Counted from the first letter of the stretch, positions 36,835-47,518 are shown. The stretch: 64,000 bases of DNA from Spodoptera frugiperda (GCF_023101765.2 NC_064218.1:434001-498000), one strand, 5' to 3'. Translations and numbers: made by a program. The notes: generated from the sequence alone by a model not told the origin.

Positions 36835-39786
36835 ATAAGTAAACTCACAAAGTGTCTACACTACACCAAACAGACTCTGAATATCGTCCTGTACATAAAC
36901 TCCCCTAAGCTACAAAGTTATAGATACAAAATCAATCATTTCAACGGTCAATTTGGAAGAGGTTCACGGGTTATTATGCACATATACATAACAGGGAAAT
37001 AATGATCCCATAAGTTCCCTAAATTGCTTAATACATATGAAAGTCAATCAATCAACATCGGCCTTCATTCAGTTTGCCATAAAAACACATTACCGATTCA
37101 TTGCCTGATGAGCAAGGAATCGCTTCAAAATGTCGGTAGCTTATAATCTGCTAAAGAGCTAACATTTTAATGAAAATATACATTTTATACTTCACGACTT
37201 TTGATGAGGAATTGATGTTTGCTTGGCTTAATACTTATTCATTGTTTGGATTTGTTTGCTTTGTAAGTGGTGTTTGAATGCTTCAAAATATTAAAATTAT
37301 GTGTAGTCTTAATTTTTTACTTGTAGCTCAACATTAGTTTCCTAATTTATAACTACACTTTAAATACTTTATCATGACTACAATAAAAGAAAAGCAGATA
37401 TCACCTTGCTAATATTACGCCTTACATGATCTTTCAAAATTAGCCAGCAATAATGTCACAATACATCCAAAATAAAACGTGAACGCCAAAACAATTCATG
37501 TTAATCATCACGTCACGTGCCCGTTCCGTCGGCTCTAAGCCCCCCGATGTATTTTATAGTCATTTTTCTTACTCGACAAGTAATAAATCAAGGCGTTCGT
37601 TACACTACTCCGATTGAGTGATTCCATTACTGTTTTTTTGCATAACGATTATTATTTTATTGTAGTTTTTCGCATCCCTAGCGTTGCTTTTAACGAATCA
37701 TAAATCAATTTGTTGATGCAATATTTATTGGCAGCTTTGGTTATTTTCGTAAAATGTTACTCGTCTGTCTTCTGGAGTTATTGTGTGTTGTTGTTATATG
37801 GAATTATGGTGGGGTTGTGTTTCAATTTAGTTTAACAATACCTGTTAAGATTAGGATGTACATATTTAGATTTCTTATAGTCATACTTTTACTGAGTATA
37901 TAAATCACCAGGGACTATTACAACTATTAGATTTATAATAAAATTCGACCTGTAGTAGTATTTAAAACTTTGATACAGTAATTTTTGCTATAACTACACC
38001 AGCAAATAGAGAATGAGATACTATTTTAATCAAATAATATTATAATGAATCAAAACGTCAAACTAACTTGCCCAGGTTTCCCAACAAGTACGGACCCTTG
38101 TTAGAGAAAATACACACCGACCATCAAACTCTGATCTAGACGGAACACTGTAATCATTGCACTTAGCACTATCACCCTGCAATCAGTGGCTGAAGAAAGT
38201 TGATAATAGCAGCCACGTGGGCGAGATTATTTCTAAACGACAGCACTACTTGTAATCCAATGAAAACATCAGGCAGTGGCACAAATTGACGGTGTGTTTG
38301 TGGGAAATTGTTAACTTGAATTACTTCACATAAAAATATGTATTTCTAATACTATTATTTATATGGATAGGTTTACTAATAATATAGGTATTGACATTCG
38401 ATTGCCAATGGTTCCAGGCACATTTAGGGTTTAAATGCGGAATTATTGCTTTAACGCTATTTCTAAGACATAGAGCGCCGAATACTTAATTTAAGTAAAG
38501 GTCGTATGGACACATAAATATATATTTTCGAAATCCTGAAATTATTTTAGACAATAAATTCAGCGACTTTTTGATAACAAACAAACTATTAGCGCTCAAT
38601 ATTTGAGCAATGAAAAGAGATTTCACCAGTGTAGTCTTAATACCTTTGCACAATAACTGTTCTCGACCAATCGATTTTACACTTTCAGCCACCAACAATG
38701 GACGGAGCCGAAACTTGAAACTTAAAATTGCCATCAACGATTGCCATGTAGCTGAAGATCTCTATGAAACGTTAGGTAAAATAACGACTGAGCACGTTTC
38801 ATGGGTACATAAAAGTCTGATGACAATTTACGTGTCACACTCAGCCATACTCAGCCATGCTTTTACCGTCTTGTAAAAATTTATGTCCTATCGAGTTATG
38901 AGGTCGCTTGTACCAACCCTGATTGCTTCTATTTTCTCTAGAATTTAAAATATGGATTGGTATATTTTTTTTTGCTGATGTGACTTTTGTTGTGTTTGTG
39001 TGTGTTGATATTGTTGTTAAAGTTGGAGATAGTTATTAAAGTTATGATTGATGTTATACTTTAATCGAACATAATACGGTCTTTTTCGGTCCCTTAGAAA
39101 TACACATTTTTTATACCATACATTATAATATAAACCACAATTTTATTACTATTGTTAATAACAAATTAATCATTAAAATATTACATCATTCCTATTTACA
39201 CTCGAACTTGTAAACAGAAAACCTCAAAAATTTTGACCACAAACGCCTACAAAATTCTAAGTAAGCCAACAATTTCCCTATTTCACATCCACGTTCATAG
39301 AATCTACGGACCAATGTATCGACGGTGACTTTAAGAGCGTATATTTAAAATATTTACGAGTGCAGTACATTCTTTAAAGTTTATGTTTGTGCATTTCTAG
39401 GTTCAGAACCAGATATGAATATTAATGGGATTAGAAATATAAAAATATATTAAAGACTTTCAGGAATATTTACTGTTATACGAGTTTTAGTTGTAACAAT
39501 GGCTTTGGGATGCATGTGTATGAAGTTTTACGAGTTCTCAAATACAAATATGTATACTGTATGTTGGAGATAGTACAAACATGTAGATACAATGCGGCAA
39601 TGGGGTATGGTTTTGTTAAACAGTTAATATTAAACTTATAGAATGGATTTGGATAACATACTTGGTGCCATTAAACGAGGGTTTTTTACCATTCAATAAA
39701 CGCAATTTTTTACTTCTGTCACTACAAATTATAAATGACTTATTATTCCAAGGAATATACATACTATCGGCAGCTCTAACACATCA
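36835..39786. other. No supported gene
   Basis: AT-rich spacer. Frames at 38486-38737 (minus) and 38610-38876 (plus) overlap each other and are unrecognised. Confidence 0.55.
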
Positions 39787-40413
39787 ATTTCAAAACACAA
39801 TCCTAAAGCGTTTGCAGCCCTTTCTATTGTGAGCAAATTCCACTTGAATGTTCATCACATATGTGCAGACTACCACAACCATAAAGGTTCCTATGCCTTT
39901 CGTAACACCGTCGTTTACGGCAGAATTCCCATAAAGTACAAGCGCACCAAAATTACACTGGCGTTCAAAATAACTCGGCAATGATATAGCGCCTTTTAAG
40001 GCAGTTGATGGTGTGCTAGTGGCATGCACTGTAATTCTATGTGAAAGTGGTGTACACTTTAATTTGATCCGCAGTAGATGTGAATTTACGGGGCACGTGT
40101 GAAAAATAGAAACTGCACTTAAGTTCAGGAGCATGACTTGTAGGTGGTGTTGTTACGTAAGAGGACTGGCAGAGTTAAGTGCTGTACACAAGTGTAGCAT
40201 TGGCCAGTTGTGTACGGGTTTGTGTTTTTGTTTAATGGGTACCTTGTCGGTAGTGGTTTCTACGATAGATCTTGAAATATTGCTATGTACCTCGTTAGTA
40301 GAACCTGGAATTTGGGTTCGTTGTAAATATGTTGTAATTAAAGCTCCTTCTTGTTTCATCTTGAGGTGAATAACATAGCTTAGGAAGAGTTTATATAATA
40401 AATCTAACTTCTG
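39787..40413 (-). other. Stop-poor minus-strand frame, possible decayed coding DNA
   Basis: One minus-strand frame is open from 40413 to 39790 except for a single TAA (40153-40155), giving about 208 codons with one internal stop. The downstream part (114 codons from the ATG at 40134) contains CPVNSHLLRIKLKC and a hydrophobic run GTFMVVVVCTYVM. The upstream part (68 codons from 40359) is hydrophilic. I recognise no family. The local sequence is less AT-rich than average, and a plus-strand frame (40133-40369) also stays open, so composition may explain much of it. The far upstream end touches a Helitron-like fragment. Confidence 0.2.
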
Positions 40414-40510
40414 TCAGCGTCTTCTTCCGCGTTACAACGTGGTAAAAAGTAGTCTATGTGTTATTCCAAAGCATAAGCTATTCCTATGCCAAATTTCACT
40501 CTATAAACAT
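40400..40510 (-). mobile_element. Helitron-like fragment (family K)
   Basis: In complement it reads 'gccaaatttcac'-type sequence on the plus side, then 'aataacacatagactacttt' and 'aacgcggaagaagacgctg', ending 'acagaagttag'. This parallels the body and hairpin end of the copies at 49394 and 58330. The terminal motif is eroded (TTAG in place of CTAG). Confidence 0.5.
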
Positions 40511-40554
40511 CTGATGTTTGCAATTCTTTCACGCAAAAGTAATATATGAGTATA

Positions 40555-40603
40555 ATAAATGCGAAATGTGAGTATAGATTCTATACTGACATTTCGCATT
40601 TAT
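40555..40603. repeat. Long near-perfect palindrome, 23-24-bp arms
   Basis: 'ataaatgcgaaatgtgagta' continues into 'taga', and is mirrored by 'ctatactgacatttcgcatt' plus 'tat', with one arm mismatch and almost no loop. The missing loop argues against a microRNA precursor. A MITE remnant or an inverted duplication is more likely. Confidence 0.85.
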
Positions 40604-43600
40604 AATATAATTAAGATTTTTAGAACAAACACATAATTATATTTACTCAAACAGACTTCACAATAAAAAACCCCAATCAAAAACTAAATCACTCCAAACC
40701 CTACGCGATACTGTTTATCATTACTTCCAAGGTTCATCAGCATCATAGCAAGTATACCTCAATAATTATACTAATAGCTTCACTCATCTTAATGAGCCGC
40801 CTCTCGCTCCTGTGACCCTGGTAATCGGGAGTCTATTAGCCCACGGCCCACAGCCCACGGCCACGGCTGGACGAACGAGGGATAATGCTGTAATGAACCG
40901 CGGTCCACATCCTGATTGATGGTCCCAGGTTTGATGTTATTAGCTCAGGTAGATGGCTATAATATATACAACGTTCTAAGTATTCGAAGACTTAAGTAAT
41001 GATATGATATTAGATTGAAAGGTTAGAATTATAATATAAGTAATGTTGTTTCTATTTTTGTTAGTTGTCTCTTCATATTTTAAGACTAAACAGTAGTCTG
41101 GGTTAGCACTTTCAATCTAAGTACCTACTTGAAAAGTATTTATTTTAACCACTACAAGAACGGATACTTTACGTACTGATGAGCCTGTTTAGAATAGGGT
41201 ATGGTTTTTTATTTTTTTTAGACATATACTTTCGAAAATATACATATGTATAGATTTAAAATATGGCGTGGAGTCAATCCCAAACTTTGATTCGTTTTAT
41301 CTGCGCACGTAAGTAACAGTACTCAAAAACTAACATTACTTATAAACAAAATCTCTGCAGATTATTAATACTTAAAGTTTTAAATAACCATCTCAAAATT
41401 GCATCTCGCAAAATATAATTAATTAATGAATTTGCCAGTATTATTGAAGAGACGCAAGGCTTCCCTCAGGCGTAGCCCGTAAAGAGGCTTTAGTTATAGG
41501 CCACGATCTTATTGCACTGTGCACACTAGTGGGTATCTGTTTTCCATAACGTTTGTATTTGCTTACTATATTTATATTATGTACCTACGTAGATATAACA
41601 TGTGATACCATCATCTTCGACGGTAAACTCATCATGCTAATATTGAATTTCAATTGGTATGATACTCGATTATTATTGTCTTAAAGCTCACAAAATCTTG
41701 TGCCAGTTTGAATCTAATAATCTCTTGTTCGTCATTAATAAAGAGTACATTAATAAGAAAATTAATAAGTCAAGTTACATCGTATAAATGTCCATGCCCA
41801 CCCATAGCTCTACACTGCACCTTGACCCACAAATTCCCAACATTTATACCCATGTAACTATTTAATTATCGAGTAACATTACGGTTTTAATGTCCCTTAA
41901 TAATTGTTATAAATGACAGAGTTATAATAGGACTGTTTATTACTATTATCCTTCTACAATTTCCACTATCCACCTGCTAAACGGTCGATTATGATATTAA
42001 AGTGCTGTCCGTATATTGTTTCTGGTAAAAGTGCATATCCTTTCCGAAGGTGACCCGTATATTGTATATTTATATATGTACATATATTAACATTTCCAAT
42101 AATATCCCTATCGCCCTTATCGCTCCCGTAAAATACCAATTTATTGGACAAAGTTAAGTATCGTTATCCAGGTAATTTTAAACTCTCTATTTACATTGTT
42201 AATTCGATATTTAAGGTGAGAAGCTATTTATTTGTTTTTGTATAAAAAGGAATATTTTTATTGATAAAATGAATTGTTATTTCAGTTAAATGTTATAAAG
42301 TTTAATTTTTTTTGTTTACAAAGAGTGCAAATATCATCTCTATAAAGTACGGTACTTTTAAGGGATTTCGATCTTGTCCTAAAATGATTCGAGGAAGCAA
42401 ACTAAACTAGATCCCAAATATAAAGGTTCTCATGTTATCATTATAGAGATTCTGCCAATGAAAAGTGTTGAACATATTATAAGACTTTCTCTGAATGGAT
42501 ATTAGACACAACCAGAAAACAACAAAGATGTCTCTATTTTGTTACCTATGCCATAAAATCATATTTCAAACTGGTGAAGCTAGTCTTACAGTCTACCAAC
42601 CCCAAACACAGTTTCAATAGGAACACCAAACCGAACGTAAAACCAATTAATTTACGTTTCAATCGCTCTCAGCTCAGCCTGTATCTGACATAAGCCTAGC
42701 CATTTGATAAGTCCTGTGTGTAACAATAGCTAGTACATTTTAATACCAGGTGCGAGCTAGTCCTGGCCGGATAGCCTCGCGGCGTATTGGACATGCGTGC
42801 TTACTCTGTTGCTCTTTGGCAGCGGTGCAAGGGATGGGCTGGAGAGATTGTTGTGTGGTGTGACTCGTAATCTGTGTGATAGCGGATTTTATCATGAGAA
42901 TCGCAGATTTGTTTATTTTTATTAGATTGTGTTTTGTTTAGTGAGTGTCATTACGATCGCATTGTCGTTTACTATATTTGTTTCTGGTTTATCATTGACC
43001 AAGCAGATAAATTATTTCGTTTTAAAAATCATTTCGATTATACATTTAAACTTATTGTTTATGTATATGTTCTATCTGCTTGTTATATGTATATCTTTAA
43101 CTATTTTTATAGAAAATCTTAAACAAGTCGACCTAAAAGCAATTTTTGTGCAATTCAGTAAACAATCTGCAACACCAGCTAGTTTCCATACATTGTTAAA
43201 CAGACCTGCAAAAGCACATTACCAAACTCGATCTTAAAATCCATCAACCGACCAGTAAACAATGTAAGCTTCAAAACAAGCCGTCTGAACTTCACCACCC
43301 CACTTCAGCCCCATAATCTCCCCACTTGCACCACTTACAAGCTTTAACGGGGTTTAATACTAGCACATAGACAAAGTACCACAGGTTTATTTCACTAGAC
43401 TTGGCTTTGGTGAGGCGCAGGTCAATTTATGTCAGTAATTGGTAATATGACTTCGTGCAACGTCCTCTCTTACCGGATTCAAGTTACATTTTGGACTCAA
43501 TGCTGATTGGTTACATTTGTAGATTACTGTTTAAGTGTTTATGTCTGCAATTATGGGTTTTGGATCGATGGTTGTTAATTTCTTTTATAATGATACTAAG

Positions 43601-43678
43601 TCATGGATTCAGTTTGATCTTTGTAGTGTTATGATTGGTGTCATCAATGTCTTGACTATAGTATTACAGCGATTGCCC
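40604..43678. other. No supported gene
   Basis: AT-rich spacer. A GC-rich patch near 40795-40930 has the short iterated string 'cccacggcccacagcccacgg'. A hydrophobic 102-codon frame (42929-43237) is driven by T-rich sequence, and a nested frame overlaps it. Around 42765-42850 'ggatagcctcgcggcg' begins another GC-rich block of unknown nature. Confidence 0.5.
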
Positions 43679-43814
43679 TTTTTTTTTGGGGGGGGGGGGA
43701 ATCATCCAATGACTTCTCTCGCCTTGGACGAGGCGAGAGGGAGTGTCAGACTCTTACTGGCAAAAACAACCTCGTTCCTTCTCCTGCCTTTCGAGCCGGA
43801 GCCCCGGTAAACCC
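43679..43814 (-). mobile_element. R1-like LINE 3' tail with poly(A)
   Basis: Antisense copy starting with a 9-T run (the poly(A) end), a G12 run, then 'aatcatccaatgacttctc', 'gacgaggcgagagggagtg', 'cagactcttactggcaaaa', 'ttcgagccggagccccggta'. It stops at 'aaaccc', a 5' truncation. The 91-codon frame at 43535-43810 that ends in this repeat is not a gene. Confidence 0.85.
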
Positions 43815-43881
43815 TTTAATGGTAGGAAAATAGTTACAAGGAAAGTATAGAAAAATTGTGGACTATGTCGTCTAATCTTGT

Positions 43882-44745
43882 GACGTCTATATAGACGTCA
43901 CGACATTATTTTTTTTTTATTTCTATATGGACGTCTATATAGACGTCACGACATTATTTTTTTTTTATTTCTATATAGACGTCTATATAGACGTCACGAC
44001 ATTATTTTTTTTAATTTCTATATAGACGTCTATATAGACGTCATACCATTATTTTTTTTTATTTCTATATAGACGTCTATATAGACGTCACGACATTATT
44101 TTTTTTTTATTTCTATATAGACGTCTATATAGACGTCACGACATTATTTTTTTTAATTTCTATATAGACGTCTATATAGACGTCATACCATTATTTTTTT
44201 TTATTTCTATATAGACGTCTATATAGACGTCACGACATTATTTTTTTTAATTTCTATATAGACGTCTATATAGACGTCATACCATTATTTTTTTTTATTT
44301 CTATATAGACGTCTATATAGACGTCACGACATTATTTTTTTTAATTTCTATATAGACGTCATACCATTATTTTTTTTTTATTTCTATATAGACGTCTATA
44401 TAGACGTCACGACATTATTTTTTTTAATTTCTATATAGACGTCTATATAGACGTCATACCATTATTTTTTTTTATTTCTATATAGACGTCTATATAGACG
44501 TCACGACATTATTTTTTTTAATTTCTATATAGACGTCTATATAGACGTCATACCATTATTTTTTTTTATTTCTATATAGACGTCTATATAGACGTCACGA
44601 AATTATTATTTTTTTCTTTCTTTATTTCTTTATTTCTATATAGACGTCTATATAGACGTCGCGAAATTATTTTTTTTTCCTTCTTTATTTCTTTATTTCT
44701 ATATAGACGTCTATATAGACGTCACGACATTATTTTTTTTACATT
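43882..44745. repeat. 18-copy tandem array of palindromic GACGTC units
   Basis: The basic unit is 47-48 bp: a perfect 18-bp palindrome 'tatatagacgtctatata', then 'gacgtca', a 6-bp subtype tag and a T8-T10 tract ending 'atttc'. Two subtypes, 'cacgac' (A) and 'catacc' (B), follow the order A-A-A-B-A-A-B-A-B-A-B-A-B-A-B-A-A-A, so the centre is a 94-95-bp A-B higher-order repeat. One B unit (near 44361) lacks 12 bp. The last two intervals (to 44661 and 44724) are 63-64 bp because of a 'ctttctttatttctttattt'-type insert. There is no coding capacity. Confidence 0.95.
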
Positions 44746-45218
44746 ATTAATAGAGTTACGTGAGACAGAGAAACATTTGTACCTGCTATTGTAAAATGTA
44801 CTATGCTACTTACCCAAAAATATTGTTAGTTGTTTTAGTAAGGACGAACGTTATTTGAAAGTCAAGTATAGGATTCAGAAGCTCATTACCTAAAGTTATT
44901 TGTGTGACCAAAATACATACACTAAAATTAATAATATCAATTTAATGAACTCGAAAGCCTTGTGTATGCATATACTTGATGGTTGATAATGTTGTATATT
45001 AAAGATAAGATGTTTTAATGCATTACTGAACGACGTTAAACTTGTGTCACGTGTCGAAAGCAGCTGATCCTGCGCGAGATTGTGGCTGACTGATTGTTAT
45101 CATCAACACCAGCTTGTTCGAGTGTTCATTAATATTATAACGCTTAAGATTAAGGCGTTGGTCTTTTAGATCTTGGACTATAACTGGAGCTCTGGCTTTT
45201 AGACGTTGATCTTGTTAA
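44746..45218. other. No feature seen
   Basis: AT-rich spacer between the tandem array and a family A copy. Confidence 0.55.
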
Positions 45219-45532
45219 TTATTATTATTCATCCTCGCCAACAACCAAAAGCGGCTACTGCTGACCAAAGGCCTCTTCTCGCATAGAGAAGGTTTGAGCA
45301 TTAATCACCACGCTTGCTCAATACTGATTCGCGAATTCAAACCTATAATAATTAGGAATTATAAGCTCAGGTTTCATCACGATGTTTTCTTTCGCCATTT
45401 GTCAGTGGTCATCTAAATAATCTAAGAAAGTACATATAACTTGGAAAAAGACACAATAGTACTTGCCGTTGGTAGGCTACCAACTCACACTCGCATTCTC
45501 ATGCATAAAAGGCGGGCTTATTATTAAACCTT
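45219..45532 (-). mobile_element. TGATG-tailed retroposon (family A), longest copy
   Basis: Antisense. On the left is an ATT-repeat/'catcctcgcc' degenerate tail, then 'gctgaccaaaggcctcttct', 'gagcattaatcaccacgctt', 'gctcaatactg', 'aggtttcatcacgatgtttt', 'ttgccgttggtaggctacc' and 'catgcataaaaggcgggc'. The last blocks are shared with 55277-55530, which defines a body of about 250 bp or more. The right end abuts the R1-like LINE copy near 45533. Confidence 0.8.
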
Positions 45533-45730
45533 CATTTCTCGCGTCCGGCACTGATACAAGCCATGGTGCGGAGCGAGGGGGACTGGGATGCCGTCTCCTC
45601 CTTCTGCGAAGCAGTCATGCTAGCTAAGGAGGAGGCGGGGCGCGTGAGAGAAAGAACCTCTTCACGCCCCAGCCGTCGCGAGAGACACTCCGGGCGTCGG
45701 GGATCGCGCGACGATCTCCGGCCACCGTAA
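45533..45730 (+). pseudogene. LINE ORF2 C-terminal fragment, R1-like
   Basis: The frame that includes the ATG at 45563 is open from at least 45512 and stops at TAA 45728-45730. It reads HFSRPALIQAMV, then GDWDAVSSFCEAVMLAKEEA and an Arg/Ser-rich end RSRDD-like tail closing DLRPP. The W-x-x-V-x-x-FC-E-x-VM-x-x-KE pattern followed by an Arg-rich tail is what I know from the extreme C-terminus of R1-clade ORF2 proteins. The endonuclease, reverse transcriptase and zinc knuckle are all absent. The clade call rests on this motif alone. Confidence 0.6.
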
Positions 45731-46041
45731 GTGCGGGTCTGCGGACGACGAGCAAGGGTAGCTCGCCGCCCGACCAGAACCAGACCCGTGCGTGCGGCGC
45801 GTCGCGTTCTGCGCGCGCCTCAAAGAGCCATCAGACCACCACAGATGGGGCCCAGTAGGGCTGATGCCTAATCCGGAGCTGCGGACAACCTAGCGGGTTT
45901 ACCGGGGCTCCGGCTCGACGGGCAGGAGTAGGAACGGGGTGGTTTTTAGTCAGTAAGAGTCTGACACTCCCTCTCGCCTCGCCCAAGGCGGGAGAAGTCA
46001 TTGGATGATTTTCCACCCTAAAAAAAAAAAAAAAAAAAAAA
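45533..46041 (+). mobile_element. R1-like LINE: ORF2 C-terminus, 3' UTR and poly(A)
   Basis: This is the most complete copy of the LINE family. It contains the end of ORF2 (listed separately), a GC-rich stretch ('ctgcggacgacgagcaaggg', 'gtgcggcgcgtcgcgttctg'), the shared UTR ('gcgcgcctcaaagagccatc', 'cagaccaccacagatggggc', 'ggtttaccggggctccggct', 'actccctctcgcctcgcccaa', 'ggcgggagaagtcattgg') and a 22-nt poly(A) (46020-46041). The rest of the element is missing by 5' truncation. Six other fragments in this window match parts of its UTR. Canonical R1 elements sit in 28S rDNA and this one does not, so it is an R1-clade relative or a dispersed copy. Confidence 0.8.
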
Positions 46042-46248
46042 GGCCTAAATATTACTATCACGCTCATCATCATTTAAGGCCAGGACTGCACTTATAACTA
46101 CTCTGGTATTGCAGTTATTGGATCACCTTGGGATACAAACTATCTTGGATATTAAATAATTTATTCACACCAAATTACAGAGATAAAAATAACCCCATCC
46201 CATAGTAGCAGGAGGCTGCAAGATTATTATTTTTAACAGCTCGTTGTC

Positions 46249-46275
46249 ATTTATTTTATTTATAATAAAATAATT
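46249..46275. repeat. Short AT palindrome
   Basis: 'ttattttatttataataaaa' followed by 'taa' forms a hairpin with 8-bp arms. Its composition makes it likely by chance. Confidence 0.5.
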
Positions 46276-46429
46276 ATTAATTTAAATAAATATCGCCAGA
46301 TGTTCCTTTAGAGGTAAGACCACCAGACTTGCAGATCATTTTGAATACGAGAGATTGAATGATAAGGTTTCCACAGCTATCATTTGATACTGAGATATTA
46401 AATATACATATATGCCTATATATTACAAG

Positions 46430-46684
46430 ACTGCGTCGTTGGTGTAGTGGTCGCAAGTACGACTGCCGGACAAGAGTTCTCGGTAGTATTACTGGACTTA
46501 TTTCGGTTTATCGAAAATTTCTCAGTAGTAGCCCGGAGTCAGGATTTGTGCCCGGTATACGGCTATAGGCTCACCCTCTATTAATTGGACTTATAACACA
46601 AATGGTGAAAAGTGGCTGTACATTGTTTCGTTGTAATGTGCACCTCTGCTTACCCCTTCGGGGATAAAAGGCGGGACGTTGCTT
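46430..46684 (+). mobile_element. SINE-H, near full length, B box deleted
   Basis: The head is 'gactgcgtcgttggtgtagt', then 'ggtcgcaagtacgactgccg', 'gacaagagttctcgg'; next 'gtattactgg', 'gaaaatttctcagtagtagc', 'ccggagtcaggatttgtgcc', 'ggtgaaaagtggctgtac', 'gtgcacctctgcttacccct', and it ends 'gggataaaaggcgggacgtt'. Compared with the copy at 50003, about 20 bp around the pol III B box is missing between 'ctcgg' and 'gtattactgg'. The head is tRNA-like with an A-box-like string. A 69-codon frame across it (46359-46568) is a repeat translation. Confidence 0.8.
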
Positions 46685-46808
46685 ATTACATGTATAAAAT
46701 GTTGAAGTAATTTCATAATTATTCTACTAGTATTTAAAATGTGGATGTTTGTGAGGATATAGCGCTGTATATCAGTATGTTAATCTTTCACGTAAAACCA
46801 AGAGCAAC

Positions 46809-46956
46809 GCTGTTATGTAATTGTCAATTCGAAACATTTGAAGTGAGCTCGATCGCGGTCCGCCATGCCATTGGTTGTGAGAATAATCTCGACTAATGAC
46901 AGGCGAGAATGCGATCGAGCGTTTCGAATGTTTCGTATTGACAATTACAGAATAGC
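46809..46956. mobile_element. 148-bp MITE with about 48-bp terminal inverted repeats
   Basis: The left end 'gctgttatgtaattgtcaat' and following 'tcgaaacatttgaa', 'gctcgatcgcg' are mirrored on the right by 'gcgatcgagc', 'gtttcgaatgtttcg' and 'attgacaattacagaatagc'. The arms match at most positions, leaving about 50 bp of unique centre. No transposase is present. The target-site duplication is not clear, so the superfamily is unknown. Confidence 0.8.
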
Positions 46957-47031
46957 TTAGCTGAATAGATAATTATGATTGAAATTTGACGAACAGAAAG
47001 ATAAAGTTAACAAATATACCATTATTTATTC

Positions 47032-47067
47032 CAACAACGCGGGCGAAGCCGCACTTAGACACTAGTT
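47032..47067 (+). mobile_element. Helitron-like terminal fragment
   Basis: 'aacgcgggcgaagccgcac' followed by 'actagt': a GC-rich hairpin (gcggg-cgaa-gccgc) 10 bp before a CTAGT end, as in family K. Only the terminus remains. Confidence 0.4.
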
Positions 47068-47085
47068 TATTATTCAATGCGGATA

Positions 47086-47298
47086 TGAATGGGGGCGTCG
47101 GTAGAGGGCGCCCTAGACGAACATACAGCTACCAGATTGGCGATATATTTGAGAAGAGCCAAATTAAAAGTACTCTTCACCGACGAACATGCATGAAAAG
47201 ACTGATGACTGTTGATGAAGCGAAAGAGGTGTGTAAGAATTGGCGTTCCATTGTCTCTGTCTACCCCCATGAGAGACAGGCGTGAGGTTATGTACGTA
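47086..47298 (+). pseudogene. LINE ORF2 C-terminal remnant (family D)
   Basis: The frame reads GRGRPRRTYSYQIGDIFEK, STLHRRTCMKRLMTVDEA, KEVCKNWRSIVSVYPHERQA and stops at 47285. It aligns with the copy at 7957 except for a 9-nt loss before WRSIV, and it keeps the terminal SVYP block lost there. Catalytic domains are absent. The 3' end 'gaggttatgtacgtatc' is a minimal ATGT tail, and SINE-B begins 25 bp on. Confidence 0.7.
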
Positions 47299-47322
47299 TC
47301 AATACTGAAGTATTTAGAGCAC

Positions 47323-47518
47323 AAGACTGCACGGTTGGTGCGGTGGTTGGGCAACTGGCTGCCGCGCAATGGGTAGCGGGTTCGATTCCCGCATGGAGCA
47401 CCTCTTTGTGTGATCCACAAATTGTTGTTTCGGGTCTGGGTGTCATGTATATGTGAACTTGTATGTTTGTAAACGCACGCACGACACAGGAGAAAATCAA
47501 CGTTTTTTAAAAAAAAAA
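47323..47518 (+). mobile_element. SINE-B with intact B box
   Basis: This is the best preserved head in the window: 'actgcacggttggtgcggtg', 'gttgggcaactggctgccg', a perfect GGTTCGATTCC B box at 47379-47389, then 'cctctttgtgtgatccacaa', 'tttcgggtctgggtgtcatg', 'gtaaacgcacgcacgacac' and a poly(A) end. The body near the tail is slightly shortened. The long minus-strand frame 47070-47567 (165 codons) is a translation across this SINE and the LINE remnant, not a gene. Confidence 0.9.

Noticed and set aside
42929..43237. 102-codon hydrophobic frame, possible small membrane protein
   Set aside because: The hydrophobicity follows from T-rich sequence, another frame overlaps it, and its length is within chance for this window.
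43882..44745. CRISPR array
   Set aside because: The units have no unique spacers. The sequence between palindromes is itself repeated, and the context is eukaryotic.
46328..46348. 'agatcattttgaa' resembling the bantam microRNA
   Set aside because: The match stops after the middle, the first bases differ and there is no hairpin.
47332..47400. A functional tRNA gene, because of the good B box
   Set aside because: It cannot fold as a full cloverleaf, and it is joined to the SINE-B body repeated at seven other places, so it is a SINE head.
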